From NCBI RefSeq assembly GCF_009928425.1, contig NZ_JAABNS010000001.1, forward strand, positions 558,001 to 622,000: a stretch of DNA of 64,000 bases, given 5' to 3'. The translations under genes and the position numbers were made by a program. This document shows, piece after piece, positions 23,371 through 31,919 of this stretch. The notes beneath the pieces are model-generated. The model saw only the letters and a program-made list of their open reading frames with translations. It was not told the DNA's origin and searched no databases. The stretch's first letter is position 1, and each line of letters opens with the position of its first letter. This DNA comes from Pseudarthrobacter sp. ATCC 49987 (GTDB lineage: Bacteria; Actinomycetota; Actinomycetes; Actinomycetales; Micrococcaceae).

Positions 23371-24327
23371 GTGACCGATACCCGCTATCTGGTCCACGGG
23401 GTCTTTTGGGATGCCTCACCGGCCGTACCGGGGGACGCCGGCATACCCGACGGCGGCAGCCCGGTCATGCGCCTGCAGGACCCGGGCGGCGGCTTCACCG
23501 ATCTGGCGCTCGACGCCGGCACCCGCCTCGGCTTCCGGCTCGCCGCCGGGGGAAAATCCTGTCTCGGGCACCACAAGGTCCACGGGCCAGCTGACCGGGA
23601 TCACGTCCTTTGCCCGGACCGGGCGCAGGCCGTGAAGGGCAGCCAGTGTGAGCGCTGCTTCGTCGTGGACGATTCGCGCCTCATCCACGATTTCCACCGC
23701 GGCGGACATGTGCCGCCCGGGCTGCGGGCCTACCTGATGCAGCCGCACTGGCTCTACATCGCCACCTTCGCCAGCGGCGCCAGCAAGGTGGGCACGGCAG
23801 CGAACCTGCGCAAATGGAAGCGGCTCGCGGAGCAGGGCGCCGTCGTCGCCCGGTACGTCGCGCGCGCTGACGACGGCCGGGTGGTCCGGAACCTCGAGGA
23901 CCTGGTGACCCGCGACGCCGGTGTCCCGCAGCAGATCCGCTCGGCTGCCAAGGCCGCAGCCCTGACCGGGCCGGCGCCCGCCGTCGAACTGGATGCCCTG
24001 AACTTCGGGCTGGCAGGGGTCGTCCGCAGGCTGCTCGCCGGTGCCGGTGCCGGGGGCGGGGGCTTCGAGGTCGTGGACGAGCGGTGGCTGCGGCCGGGAC
24101 TGTCGGATGCGGTCTGCGGGCAGGCCGTCCGGCACGCCTACCCGCATGAGCTCAGCACGGGTGCCCACGGGTTCCGGATCGACTCGCTGAGCGGCAGCGT
24201 TGCGCTGGCCAGGCTGGACGGCGCCGACCTTGAATTCGTCGTCAACCTTGGCCGGCTGAAGGCGCGGACCATCGAACTCGGCGGCCACGGAAGCGACGTT
24301 CCGGCAGTCCAGGAGCCGCTGTTCTGA
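23371..24327 (+). CDS. DUF2797 family protein with GIY-YIG-like segment
   Basis: A 318-residue protein. CLGHHKVHGPADRDHVLC and SQCERCF are Cys/His clusters likely to bind zinc. HWLYIATFASGASKVGTAAN resembles the GIY-YIG nuclease start (Y-x(9-11)-[VI]G). The following KRLAEQGAVVARYVARADD with a later Glu (NLEDLVTR) also fits that fold. This combination marks DUF2797, whose function is unknown. The GTG start at 23371 follows GGAGA, 24 bases after the CitE-like stop, so the two may be co-transcribed. Confidence 0.75.
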   Translation: MTDTRYLVHGVFWDASPAVPGDAGIPDGGSPVMRLQDPGGGFTDLALDAGTRLGFRLAAGGKSCLGHHKVHGPADRDHVLCPDRAQAVKGSQCERCFVVDDSRLIHDFHRGGHVPPGLRAYLMQPHWLYIATFASGASKVGTAANLRKWKRLAEQGAVVARYVARADDGRVVRNLEDLVTRDAGVPQQIRSAAKAAALTGPAPAVELDALNFGLAGVVRRLLAGAGAGGGGFEVVDERWLRPGLSDAVCGQAVRHAYPHELSTGAHGFRIDSLSGSVALARLDGADLEFVVNLGRLKARTIELGGHGSDVPAVQEPLF

Positions 24328-24455
24328 CGCGGAGCCTGCCCCGCGAGGCGCGAAATACCGGACGCGCCTGTATTCCCGCGTCGCCGGGCATTTTGTGTGT
24401 CGCCAGGCATTTTGCGGCTCACGGCGGTGCCGGCGGTCCCCAGTAGACTGGCACG

Positions 24456-24680
24456 GTGCTGAAAGAATTCTGGGACTCCGCGTCAACCACCTACAAGGTG
24501 CTGGTTTTCAGCGCGATGGGGCTGCTCGCCGTCGGCATCACCCTGAACGTCGTGGGGAACTCCTCCGGCAACCAGGACCTCGCCGTGGCCTCCCTCGCCG
24601 TGATCGGGCTCGGCCTGATCCTGCACATCGCGGGCATCGTGGTCCGCGGCCAGACGATCCGAAAAAACCTCAAGCGTTAG
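24456..24680 (+). CDS. Small two-helix membrane protein (possibly DUF3188)
   Basis: A 74-residue protein with two hydrophobic segments (KVLVFSAMGLLAVGITLNVV and VASLAVIGLGLILHIAGIVV) joined by a short polar turn, and a basic C-terminus (RKNLKR). The start is GTG at 24456. Its 3' end overlaps the convergent SulP gene by 11 bases. Assignment to DUF3188 is from general resemblance only. Confidence 0.65.
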   Translation: MLKEFWDSASTTYKVLVFSAMGLLAVGITLNVVGNSSGNQDLAVASLAVIGLGLILHIAGIVVRGQTIRKNLKR

Positions 24681-26331
24681 CAGCGGCATTCCGGAGCACG
24701 TGGCTGCGGGCGTGAGCCACGGCCTCGGGCAGCGAGGTGAACAGGTGTTTGTGGTGCCGCAGCGAGCGGATCACTCCGACGTTGGTCACGAGCTCAAGGT
24801 GCTGCGGCTGGACACCCTTCAGCAGGACCGTCACGCCGCGCAGCTCCAGCGCCGAAATGACCTCCACCAGCGTATGGGCCCCGGTGGCGTCGAGCATCCG
24901 CACCTGGGACAGCCGGATGATGGCCACCTGGATGTCCTTGACCTGGCTGATTTCCTGCAGGACGCGTTCCGCGGCGCCGAAGAACATGGCCCCGTCCAGC
25001 CTGAAGATCGCGATGTGCTCGTCCCCTGCCTGGTGCGGTCCCGGAACCTCCTCGCGCTTCACCCCGCTGAGCGAGGCGAACTTGCGCAACGTAAAGAGGG
25101 CCGCGGCGACAAGCCCGATCTCGATGGCCACAATCAGGTCGAAGGCCACGGTGATGAGTGCCGTCAGGATGAACACGAAGGCGTCGGCGCGGGTGGAGCG
25201 CATGATGGCGCCGACCGTGTGCCTGGACACCATGCGGGTTGCCGTGACCATCAGGATCCCGGCCAGGACCGCGAGCGGAATCTTCCCGACCAGCCCGGCC
25301 GCCAGGTAGATGATGGCCAGCAGCACCAGCGCGTGCACAATCGCGGAGAGCCGGGTTTTGGCGCCGGAGCGGACGTTGACCGCGGTCCGGGCGATGGCGC
25401 CGGTGGCCGGCATGCCGCCGAAGAATCCCGCCGCGACGGAAGCGAGTCCCTGCCCCATCAGCTCCCGGTCCGGGCTGTAGGCCCCGGAGGGCCTCCCGTC
25501 AGGGCCCACCATGCCGGCGGCCACCCGTGCAGAGAGCAGGGATTCGATGGCGGCGAGCATCGCGATGGAGACCGCCGGCATCAGCAGACCGCCCAGTGTC
25601 GCCGGATCAAGGGACGGCAGCGACGGTGCTGACAGGGAATGCGGCAGCTCGCCGATCCGGGGAATCTCGAGCTGGAGCAGCTCGGCGGCCACGGTGGCCA
25701 GCAGGACCGCGATCAGGCTCGCCGGCAGGGCCTTGTTCAGCTTCGGGAGCAGGAGCATCACGGCGGCCACGCCCGCCACGACGCCCAGCGTCTGAAAAAC
25801 GGCGGGCGCGGTGGCCTGTGACGCGCTCTCGAAGGCGGCCAGCAGGGTATTGTGGCCCGGTATCCCCTCGGTGCCGGTGGCCATCGGGACCTGCTGGAGG
25901 AAGATGATCGCGGCGATTCCGAGGGTGAAGCCCTCCACCACCGGCCACGGGATGAAGGCCACGGCCCGGCCCAGCCCGCTGATGCCCAGGATGATCACCA
26001 GCAGTCCCGCCATCAGCGACACCAGGGCGATGCTGCCAACGCCGTGGGCCGCGACGACCGGTGCCAACACAACGACCATGGCGCCGGTCGGGCCGGAGAC
26101 CTGGACGTGCGAGCCGCCCATCACCGCGGCGACGAGGCCGGCCACGACGGCGGTGATGAGTCCGGCTTCGGCGCCGACGCCGGAACTCACTCCGAAGGCC
26201 AGCGCCAGCGGCAGGGCCACGATCCCCACGGTGATGCCTGCCAGCAGATCTGTTTTCCAGGACGAGCGCAGCCCGTCATAGTCACGCCGGGACGGCAGGA
26301 ACCGGCTGAGATGCGCCAGGGCCGCGCTCAT
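24670..26331 (-). CDS. SulP-family anion transporter with STAS domain
   Basis: A 553-residue transporter. About 12-14 membrane segments span residues 25-420; DLLAGITVGIVALPLALAFG is the characteristic first segment, and MGGSHVQVSGPTGAMVVVL and GGMPATGAIARTAVNVRSG are SulP signatures. A cytoplasmic STAS domain follows at about 440-535 (HIAIFRLDGAMFFGAA, then LSQVRMLDATGAHTL). SulP proteins carry sulfate, bicarbonate or other anions; the substrate here is unknown. Its start overlaps the stop of the ArsR-type gene by 4 bases (ATGA), so the two form an operon. Confidence 0.88.
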   Translation of the reverse strand: MSAALAHLSRFLPSRRDYDGLRSSWKTDLLAGITVGIVALPLALAFGVSSGVGAEAGLITAVVAGLVAAVMGGSHVQVSGPTGAMVVVLAPVVAAHGVGSIALVSLMAGLLVIILGISGLGRAVAFIPWPVVEGFTLGIAAIIFLQQVPMATGTEGIPGHNTLLAAFESASQATAPAVFQTLGVVAGVAAVMLLLPKLNKALPASLIAVLLATVAAELLQLEIPRIGELPHSLSAPSLPSLDPATLGGLLMPAVSIAMLAAIESLLSARVAAGMVGPDGRPSGAYSPDRELMGQGLASVAAGFFGGMPATGAIARTAVNVRSGAKTRLSAIVHALVLLAIIYLAAGLVGKIPLAVLAGILMVTATRMVSRHTVGAIMRSTRADAFVFILTALITVAFDLIVAIEIGLVAAALFTLRKFASLSGVKREEVPGPHQAGDEHIAIFRLDGAMFFGAAERVLQEISQVKDIQVAIIRLSQVRMLDATGAHTLVEVISALELRGVTVLLKGVQPQHLELVTNVGVIRSLRHHKHLFTSLPEAVAHARSHVLRNAAANA

Positions 26332-26777
26332 GAAACGGAATCCTTGAGGTGTTCATTGGGCAGTTCCTGCGCGAGTCTGAGCTGGTCGTTGGAATCGGCC
26401 AGGCTGTCGAGGAGGAAGGTCCGGGCGATGGACAGCAACTCGGCGATTTTCGGATGGGCCAGCCGGTAGGTCACGGTGTTGGCGGCGCGGGTCGACGTCA
26501 CCACCCCGTGCCGACGCAGCGTGGCGAGGTGCTGGGACAGGTGGGACGCTTCGAGGCCCGTCTCGGCCAGCAGGTAGCTCACGGGCGCGGCGTTATCCGG
26601 GGCGGCGGACAGCAGTTCGAGCACGCGGATCCGCGCCGGGTGGGCGAGGGCCTTGAACAGGTTCGCTTTGATCTCGTACAAGGGGGTTTGTGCTGCCGAA
26701 ATCATCGCTGCCTGTGCTTCCTGGCCCCCGCGAATCCGAAGACCGGCCGTGAATTGATGAGATGATGTTTTCATCAT
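26328..26777 (-). CDS. ArsR-family winged-helix regulator
   Basis: A 149-residue protein. The HTH runs from about residue 35 to 110: FKALAHPARIRVLELLS, VSYLLAETGLEASHLSQHLA and LRRHGVVTSTRAANTVTYRL. No metal-binding ELCVC motif is seen, so the signal is probably not a metal bound at that classical site. The first ATG lies inside the palindrome at 26762-26777; an internal ATG at 26705 would also leave the domain whole. It is coupled to the SulP gene and presumably controls the operon. Confidence 0.8.
   Translation of the reverse strand: MMKTSSHQFTAGLRIRGGQEAQAAMISAAQTPLYEIKANLFKALAHPARIRVLELLSAAPDNAAPVSYLLAETGLEASHLSQHLATLRRHGVVTSTRAANTVTYRLAHPKIAELLSIARTFLLDSLADSNDQLRLAQELPNEHLKDSVS
26762..26777. 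promoter_or_regulatory. Palindrome at the ArsR gene start, possible operator
   Basis: ATGATG-TTTT-CATCAT overlaps the proposed start codon of the ArsR-type gene and lies in the 67-base gap to the divergent HadA-like gene. Its AT-rich dyad form and place suit autoregulation. Confidence 0.35.
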
Positions 26778-26844
26778 ACCGCATCCCGTTTAACCCCATG
26801 TCATCGGCGCGGGCGGTCGGCGGCCTGGCGCTAGGCTGGAACCC

Positions 26845-27318
26845 ATGACTATCAATCCGGATCTGCAGGGGCGCAGCTACCCTGCCAAAGAGGTGTACGA
26901 CGTGGGCCGCGAGAAAATTCGCGAGTTCGCCCGCGCGGTCAAAGCCACCCATCCCGCCCACTTCGATGTGGATGCGGCCAAAGCCCTGGGCCACAGCGAC
27001 CTCGTGGCGCCCCCGACCTTCGCCATCATCGTGGCGCAAAGGGCCGACGCCCAGCTGATCGAGGACCCGGACTCCGGCATCGACTTCTCCCGCGTGGTCC
27101 ACGCGGACCAGCGGTTCATCCACCACCGGCCCATCATCGCCGGGGACCGGCTGGTTGCCGAACTCCACGTCGACGGCGTCCGTGCCATGGGCGGCGGAGC
27201 CATGATCACCACCCGCTCGGAAATCTTCGCTGTGGCCGCCGGAACTGCCGCTGACGCAGCACGCGAGGCCGTCGCCACCGCCACCTCATCCATCCTGGTC
27301 CGCGGAGAGGGACAGTAG
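26845..27318 (+). CDS. HadA-like MaoC-family dehydratase subunit (UPF0336 type)
   Basis: A 157-residue hot-dog protein. The N-terminal region GRSYPAKEVYDVGREKIREF and APPTFAIIV match the FAS1-like dehydratase/UPF0336 family; HADQRFIHHRPIIAGDRL is its most conserved stretch. In mycobacteria HadA forms the non-catalytic half of the (3R)-hydroxyacyl dehydratase of fatty-acid elongation. The partner HadB-like gene begins 2 bases after this stop. In this organism the pair may act on short-chain acyl thioesters. Confidence 0.82.
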   Translation: MTINPDLQGRSYPAKEVYDVGREKIREFARAVKATHPAHFDVDAAKALGHSDLVAPPTFAIIVAQRADAQLIEDPDSGIDFSRVVHADQRFIHHRPIIAGDRLVAELHVDGVRAMGGGAMITTRSEIFAVAAGTAADAAREAVATATSSILVRGEGQ

Positions 27319-27320
27319 AC

Positions 27321-27758
27321 ATGACACCCACCCTTTCAGAACTCGCTGTCGGCCAAAACATCGGCAGCCGCAGCATCGACGTCACCCGCACGGACCTCGT
27401 CAAGTACGCGGGCGCCTCCGGCGACTTCAATCCGATCCACTGGAACGAGGCCTTCGCCACGAGCGTGGGACTGCCTGGTGTGATCGCCCACGGCATGTTC
27501 ACCATGGGCTCCGCCGTCCAGCTCGTGACCGACTGGGCCGGCGACCCCGCCGCCGTCGTCGATTTCCAGACCCGCTTCACCAAGCCGGTCCCGGTGTCCG
27601 ACACCACGGGGACCGCCGACGCCGGCGCCGTGATTGAGGTCAGCGGCGCCATCGGAGCTCTCGACGCCGAGGCAGGCACCGTCCGCGTGGACCTCACCGT
27701 CACCTCGGCCGGCCAGAAAGTGCTGATGAAGGCCCAGGCCGTCGTCAGGCTGGCCTAG
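27321..27758 (+). CDS. HadB-like MaoC-family hydratase, catalytic subunit
   Basis: A 145-residue hot-dog protein with the hydratase-2 motif GDFNPIHWNEAFATSVGLPG followed by VIAHGMF; the Asp and His of this motif are the catalytic pair. It sits directly behind the HadA-like gene, and together they form the R-specific enoyl hydratase/dehydratase heterodimer. The MFS gene starts 16 bases later. Confidence 0.85.
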   Translation: MTPTLSELAVGQNIGSRSIDVTRTDLVKYAGASGDFNPIHWNEAFATSVGLPGVIAHGMFTMGSAVQLVTDWAGDPAAVVDFQTRFTKPVPVSDTTGTADAGAVIEVSGAIGALDAEAGTVRVDLTVTSAGQKVLMKAQAVVRLA

Positions 27759-27773
27759 CCGCATGGCTATGCC

Positions 27774-29051
27774 GTGAACGTGCGCACGGGCCAGGCTGCT
27801 GAGGTCACGCACTGGCGGAACGCCGTCGTGGTTGCCTACGCAGTCAGCGGCATCGCCTTCGCCACCTGGGTCTCCCGGCTGCCGGCCATCCGTGACGGAC
27901 TGGACCTCACCCCGGGGAATGTCGGGCTCCTGCTGCTGTGCATGACCCTGGGCTCCTTCATCTCGGTCTCCGCGTCCGGGCTGATCGTGCTGCGGTTCGG
28001 GTCCAAGCAGACCATCCGGATCGGCAGCATCATGGTGGGCGCCGGGATGGTCGTCGCCGGCGCAGGAACCTCCGTCCTGGCCAACCCGCTCGTCGTCGCC
28101 GCAGGGCTGGCCGTGATCGGCCTCGGCACGGCGAGCTGGAACACGGCTTCCAACGTCGAGGGAGCCGCTGTGGAGCGGGCCGTCCGCCGGCACATCATGC
28201 CGCGGCTGCACGGAGCGTTCTCCCTTGGCACCGTCGCCGGCGCGGGCGCAGGCGCCTGGGCCGCGGGGGCCGGGGTGCCCGTCTTCTCGCACTTCGCCGC
28301 AGTGGGTCTGCTGGTCGCCGGCTCCGTGGCCACCGCAGCGTCGTGGTTCCGCGCGGACATCACCCCGGTGGAGGGCGGGCAACGCTTCAAGCCAGCCAAG
28401 CCCGATACGTTCGAGGATCCCTCCACCGGGCCTATTCCGATCATCAGCCCGGATACGGACCGGCCCGAGGCCCCGCTGGACAGCAAACGCCAGATTGCGC
28501 AGGCCTGGCGGGACCGCCGGACGCTCCTGTTGGGGGTGCTCGTCCTGGGGCTCGCCCTCGCCGAGGGGGCGGCGGGGGACTGGGTGGCCCTGGCGCTCGC
28601 CGACGGCCACGGCCAGTCGGACGCCGCGGGCGCCGCCGGCTACGGGCTCTTCGTCACGTTCATGACCGTGGGACGCTTCACCGGCACCGTGGTCCTGGAC
28701 CGCTTCGGCCGCGTCCCGGTGATGCGCTGGTGTGCGGCCCTTGCCGTGCTGGGCCTGGGTATGTTCGTCTTCGCGCCCGTGCCGTGGGTGGCTTATGCGG
28801 CCCTCGCGGTCTGGGGGCTCGGTGCCTCGCTGGGCTTCCCGGTGGGCATGTCCGCCGCCGCCGACGACCCCCTCAAGGCCGCCGCCCGGGTCTCCGTCGT
28901 CTCCACGATCGGCTACGGCGCGTTCCTCTGCGGGCCGCCCCTGCTGGGCCTCCTGGCGGAGCACGTCGGCATCCTGCACTCCCTGCTGGCCGTGATGGTG
29001 ATGCTCGTGGTCAGCTTCCTGCTCTCACCGGTGGCCCGCAAGGTCGGCTAG
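27774..29051 (+). CDS. MFS transporter
   Basis: A 425-residue major facilitator with about 12 membrane segments. AFATWVSRLPAIRDGL is at the start, VLRFGSKQTIRIGS occupies the loop 2-3 position, and FTGTVVLDRFGRVPVMRW is the C-half equivalent. A hydrophilic loop separates the halves at about residues 200-240. It resembles the YbjJ-like MFS group of unknown substrate. GTG at 27774, close behind the HadB-like gene. Confidence 0.78.
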   Translation: MNVRTGQAAEVTHWRNAVVVAYAVSGIAFATWVSRLPAIRDGLDLTPGNVGLLLLCMTLGSFISVSASGLIVLRFGSKQTIRIGSIMVGAGMVVAGAGTSVLANPLVVAAGLAVIGLGTASWNTASNVEGAAVERAVRRHIMPRLHGAFSLGTVAGAGAGAWAAGAGVPVFSHFAAVGLLVAGSVATAASWFRADITPVEGGQRFKPAKPDTFEDPSTGPIPIISPDTDRPEAPLDSKRQIAQAWRDRRTLLLGVLVLGLALAEGAAGDWVALALADGHGQSDAAGAAGYGLFVTFMTVGRFTGTVVLDRFGRVPVMRWCAALAVLGLGMFVFAPVPWVAYAALAVWGLGASLGFPVGMSAAADDPLKAAARVSVVSTIGYGAFLCGPPLLGLLAEHVGILHSLLAVMVMLVVSFLLSPVARKVG

Positions 29052-29096
29052 GGACCTGCTTAGGGGAGTCCGGCCATACCCCGCTAGGCTGGTCGG

Positions 29097-30164
29097 GTGA
29101 CCCAGACACTGCTCTCCGCCCTGACCACCGCCGCCGTGGGCGGCCCCGCCGGCAGCTTCATCGAGGCCCGCACCGAGGCCGCGATCATCGACGCCGTCCG
29201 CTCAGCGGACGCTGCCGGCGAGCCGCTGCTGATCCTCGGCGGAGGCTCCAACCTGCTGGTGTCCGACGACGGGTTCCCCGGCACTGTGCTGAAGATCGCC
29301 TCGGAGGGTTTCACTGTCAACGCGGAGGACTCCTGCGGCGGCGTCGCCGTAGTGGTCCAGGCCGGCCATAACTGGGACGCCCTGGTGGAGCACGCCGTGC
29401 TCCACGCCTGGTCCGGGATCGAGGCGCTCTCCGGCATCCCGGGCGCCACGGGCGCCACCCCGGTCCAGAACGTCGGTGCCTACGGCTCGGACGTGTCCCA
29501 GACCATCGCCGTCGTACGGACCTGGGACCGGCAGCGCAACGCCGTGCAGACCTTCACCAACTCGGAGCTGAAGTTCGGCTACCGCGACTCGATCCTGAAA
29601 CAAACCACCGTCAACGGCTCGCCGCGCTACGTCGTGCTGACGGTCGAGTTCCAGCTGCCCCTGGGCCGGATGAGCGCCCCGATCCGCTACGCCGAGCTCG
29701 CCCGCGCGCTGGGCGTTGAGGCGGGCCAGCGGGCCTATTCCAACGATGTCCGGCGCGAGGTCCTCCGGCTCCGTGCGTCCAAGGGCATGGTGTGGGACAC
29801 CGCGGACCGGGACACGTACTCCACCGGCTCCTTCTTCACGAACCCGATCGTGCCGGCGGACGTAGCCGCCGGGCTGCCGGCCGGCGCACCGCGCTACCCG
29901 GGCGGCGCCGACGGACTGACCAAGCTCTCGGCGGCGTGGCTGATCGACCAGGCCGGCTACGGCAAAGGATTCGGGCTGGAGCCGGAGAGTGTGTCCGGCG
30001 GCCGGGCCTCGCTGTCCACCAAACACACCCTGGCGATCACCAACAGGGGAGGCGCAAGCACCGCGGACCTGCTGGCGATCGCGCGCGAGGTGCGCCGCGG
30101 CGTCGTCGAACGCTTCGGGATTGAACTGCACCCGGAACCGCTGCTCATCGGCGTGAAGCTCTAA
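29097..30164 (+). CDS. murB: UDP-N-acetylenolpyruvoylglucosamine reductase
   Basis: A 355-residue FAD enzyme that makes UDP-N-acetylmuramic acid for peptidoglycan. LILGGGSNLLVSDDGFPGTV is the FAD-binding signature. ALSGIPGATGATPVQNVGAYG and FGYRDSILKQ are active-site regions, and TYSTGSFFTNPIV holds the proton-donating Ser. The C-terminal domain has LSAAWLIDQAGYGKGFG. The length is typical of actinobacterial (type I) MurB. GTG at 29097. Confidence 0.95.
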   Translation: MTQTLLSALTTAAVGGPAGSFIEARTEAAIIDAVRSADAAGEPLLILGGGSNLLVSDDGFPGTVLKIASEGFTVNAEDSCGGVAVVVQAGHNWDALVEHAVLHAWSGIEALSGIPGATGATPVQNVGAYGSDVSQTIAVVRTWDRQRNAVQTFTNSELKFGYRDSILKQTTVNGSPRYVVLTVEFQLPLGRMSAPIRYAELARALGVEAGQRAYSNDVRREVLRLRASKGMVWDTADRDTYSTGSFFTNPIVPADVAAGLPAGAPRYPGGADGLTKLSAAWLIDQAGYGKGFGLEPESVSGGRASLSTKHTLAITNRGGASTADLLAIAREVRRGVVERFGIELHPEPLLIGVKL

Positions 30165-30229
30165 GGAACGGAATCAACGGGTTCCGAAGGTGCTGCAGCG
30201 CCCTGCGCTTGCCGCCGCCAACGCGGCGC

Positions 30230-30709
30230 TCAGTTCCTGCCGTGGCGTCCGACGACCCGGCTGAAGAGCATAAACGTGAAGCCGGATGCCGCGGCGCCCA
30301 GGAAGAAGACCTGGCAAAACGCCACGGACTGTTCGCTGGGCCCGCTGCGGAGCAGGAAACCGGCGAGGGCGAAGACGACCGCCCCTGCCAGGAGCGCCAG
30401 AGAGCCGAGCAGGAAGCTTTGCACGGTGTCGGGGAGGCCCCCGGGTTCGCGGCCGTCCGGTGCTTCGACGTCGTCCCGCACTGGCGACCGCGGCTGTACC
30501 GATGCGGCCGTCACAAAACTGGCCACCGCCACGGCCATGGACACCATGGACACCAGCTGCAGGGTGCTCATCGTGGGGGAGAGCCGGGTGCCGCTGGCAA
30601 TGGCAACGGTGAGCCCGGCGGTCATGCCGGCAGCGCTGGAAGCCCAGCCCAGCAGGGCCAGCCTCCGGCTCAGGGGCCGCAGCAGCGGCCACATCTCACT
30701 TAAGGTCAT
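30230..30709 (-). CDS. Four-helix membrane protein of unknown function
   Basis: A 159-residue protein with four hydrophobic segments at about 17-38, 48-68, 96-117 and 128-150, and a charged central loop (SPVRDDVEAPDGREPGG). No family is recognised. It lies between murB (convergent) and the AlkZ-like gene (divergent). Codon use matches the neighbours. Confidence 0.6.
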   Translation of the reverse strand: MTLSEMWPLLRPLSRRLALLGWASSAAGMTAGLTVAIASGTRLSPTMSTLQLVSMVSMAVAVASFVTAASVQPRSPVRDDVEAPDGREPGGLPDTVQSFLLGSLALLAGAVVFALAGFLLRSGPSEQSVAFCQVFFLGAAASGFTFMLFSRVVGRHGRN

Positions 30710-30779
30710 CCATCAAGGGTAGGGAGCCCGGCTGGAAGGCGGCTGGGAACCGCCCGGCAGGCCTCCTAGCATGGGGTGC

Positions 30780-31883
30780 ATGACAGCAAAGGCGCGTATC
30801 CGGTTAAGCCGGGGGATCATTGGCCGGCTGCGGTTGGCCTCGCAGGGGCTGGCCGGGTCCGGGTTCCGCAGCGTCCCTGCGGCCGTGCGCTGGATGACCG
30901 CCATGCAGGCGCAGGACCTGCAGTCCGTCCTCTGGGCGGTCGGACAGCGTGTGCCGGGTTCCCGGGTGGGCGATGTCCGCCGCGCCCTGGACCGGGGGGA
31001 GATCGTCCGGTCCTGGCCGATGCGCGGCACCTTGCACCTGCTGGCTCCCGAAGACCTGAAGTGGATGCTGGCCATTACCTCCGATCGGCTGATCCGGGGG
31101 ATGGCCGGGCGCCACCGGGAGCTCGATATCTCGGCCCGGGACATCGACGCTGCAGCGGGTGCCGCGTTGGAGCTGGTGTCCGGCGGTGCAGCGGCCAGCC
31201 GGGCGGAGTTGTTCCAGGCCTTCGAACGGTCCGGCCATTCCACGGCCGGCCAGCGCGGCATCCATCTGCTGGGCATGATGTGCCAGCGCGGTTGGCTGGT
31301 GCAGGGTCCGCTGGCCGGCAACCAGCAGCTGCTGGTGGCCTTCGACGACTGGATCACGGAGTCGCGGACACTGGACCGTGCGGAGGGGACCGCGGAGTGG
31401 CTGCTGCGGTACCTGCGCAGCCACGGGCCCGCCACCGAGCGTGACTTTGCCTGGTGGTCCGGCATACCCCTGACGGAGGTCCGCGCGGCCCTTGGCCGGG
31501 TGAAAAGCCAGGTGGTGGAACTGGAGTTCGAGCGGACCAGCTACTGGCTCTCCCCGGAGGCGGCGGCGCTGCTGGACGAAGGCGTCCCCGCCGGGCGGCT
31601 GGTCCTTGCGCTGCCGGGATTCGATGAGTTCCTGCTCGGCTACACGGACCGGTCGATCGTGCTGCCGCCGGAGCATGCGAACAGGATCGTGCCGGGCGGC
31701 AACGGGGTCTTCCGGAGAACGATTGTTGCCGGCGGCCGGATCGTCGGCACCTGGGACGTGGCCCGCAGCGGGGGCGCGGTGGCCGTGCCTGAGCCGTTCG
31801 ACGACGTCAACGGACTGCGGCCTGCCGCCCAAAGGTCCTTTGAGCTGCAGGCCGCGAAGTACCGGAGATTCCTTGGTACCTGA
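30780..31883 (+). CDS. Winged-helix DNA glycosylase-like protein (HTH_42, AlkZ/YcaQ family)
   Basis: A 367-residue protein of the HTH_42 family. MTAMQAQDLQSVLWAVGQR contains the Q-x-Q motif that in AlkZ-type enzymes forms the catalytic centre; VRSWPMRGTLHLLAPEDLKW is the next conserved block. LALPGFDEFLLGYTDRS is near the C-terminus, and the end (FELQAAKYRRFLG) also fits the family. AlkZ unhooks interstrand crosslinks, and related proteins remove alkylated bases. ATG at 30780 is preferred; one three codons earlier is possible. Confidence 0.75.
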   Translation: MTAKARIRLSRGIIGRLRLASQGLAGSGFRSVPAAVRWMTAMQAQDLQSVLWAVGQRVPGSRVGDVRRALDRGEIVRSWPMRGTLHLLAPEDLKWMLAITSDRLIRGMAGRHRELDISARDIDAAAGAALELVSGGAAASRAELFQAFERSGHSTAGQRGIHLLGMMCQRGWLVQGPLAGNQQLLVAFDDWITESRTLDRAEGTAEWLLRYLRSHGPATERDFAWWSGIPLTEVRAALGRVKSQVVELEFERTSYWLSPEAAALLDEGVPAGRLVLALPGFDEFLLGYTDRSIVLPPEHANRIVPGGNGVFRRTIVAGGRIVGTWDVARSGGAVAVPEPFDDVNGLRPAAQRSFELQAAKYRRFLGT

Positions 31884-31919
31884 ACCGGGGTGAAGCCCGG
31901 TGAGGATGCTGCAGAGGTC

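Noticed and set aside
27336..28979. 547-codon open frame on the minus strand
   Set aside because: Antisense to the HadB-like and MFS genes. Composition is Gly/Asp/His-rich with no domain.
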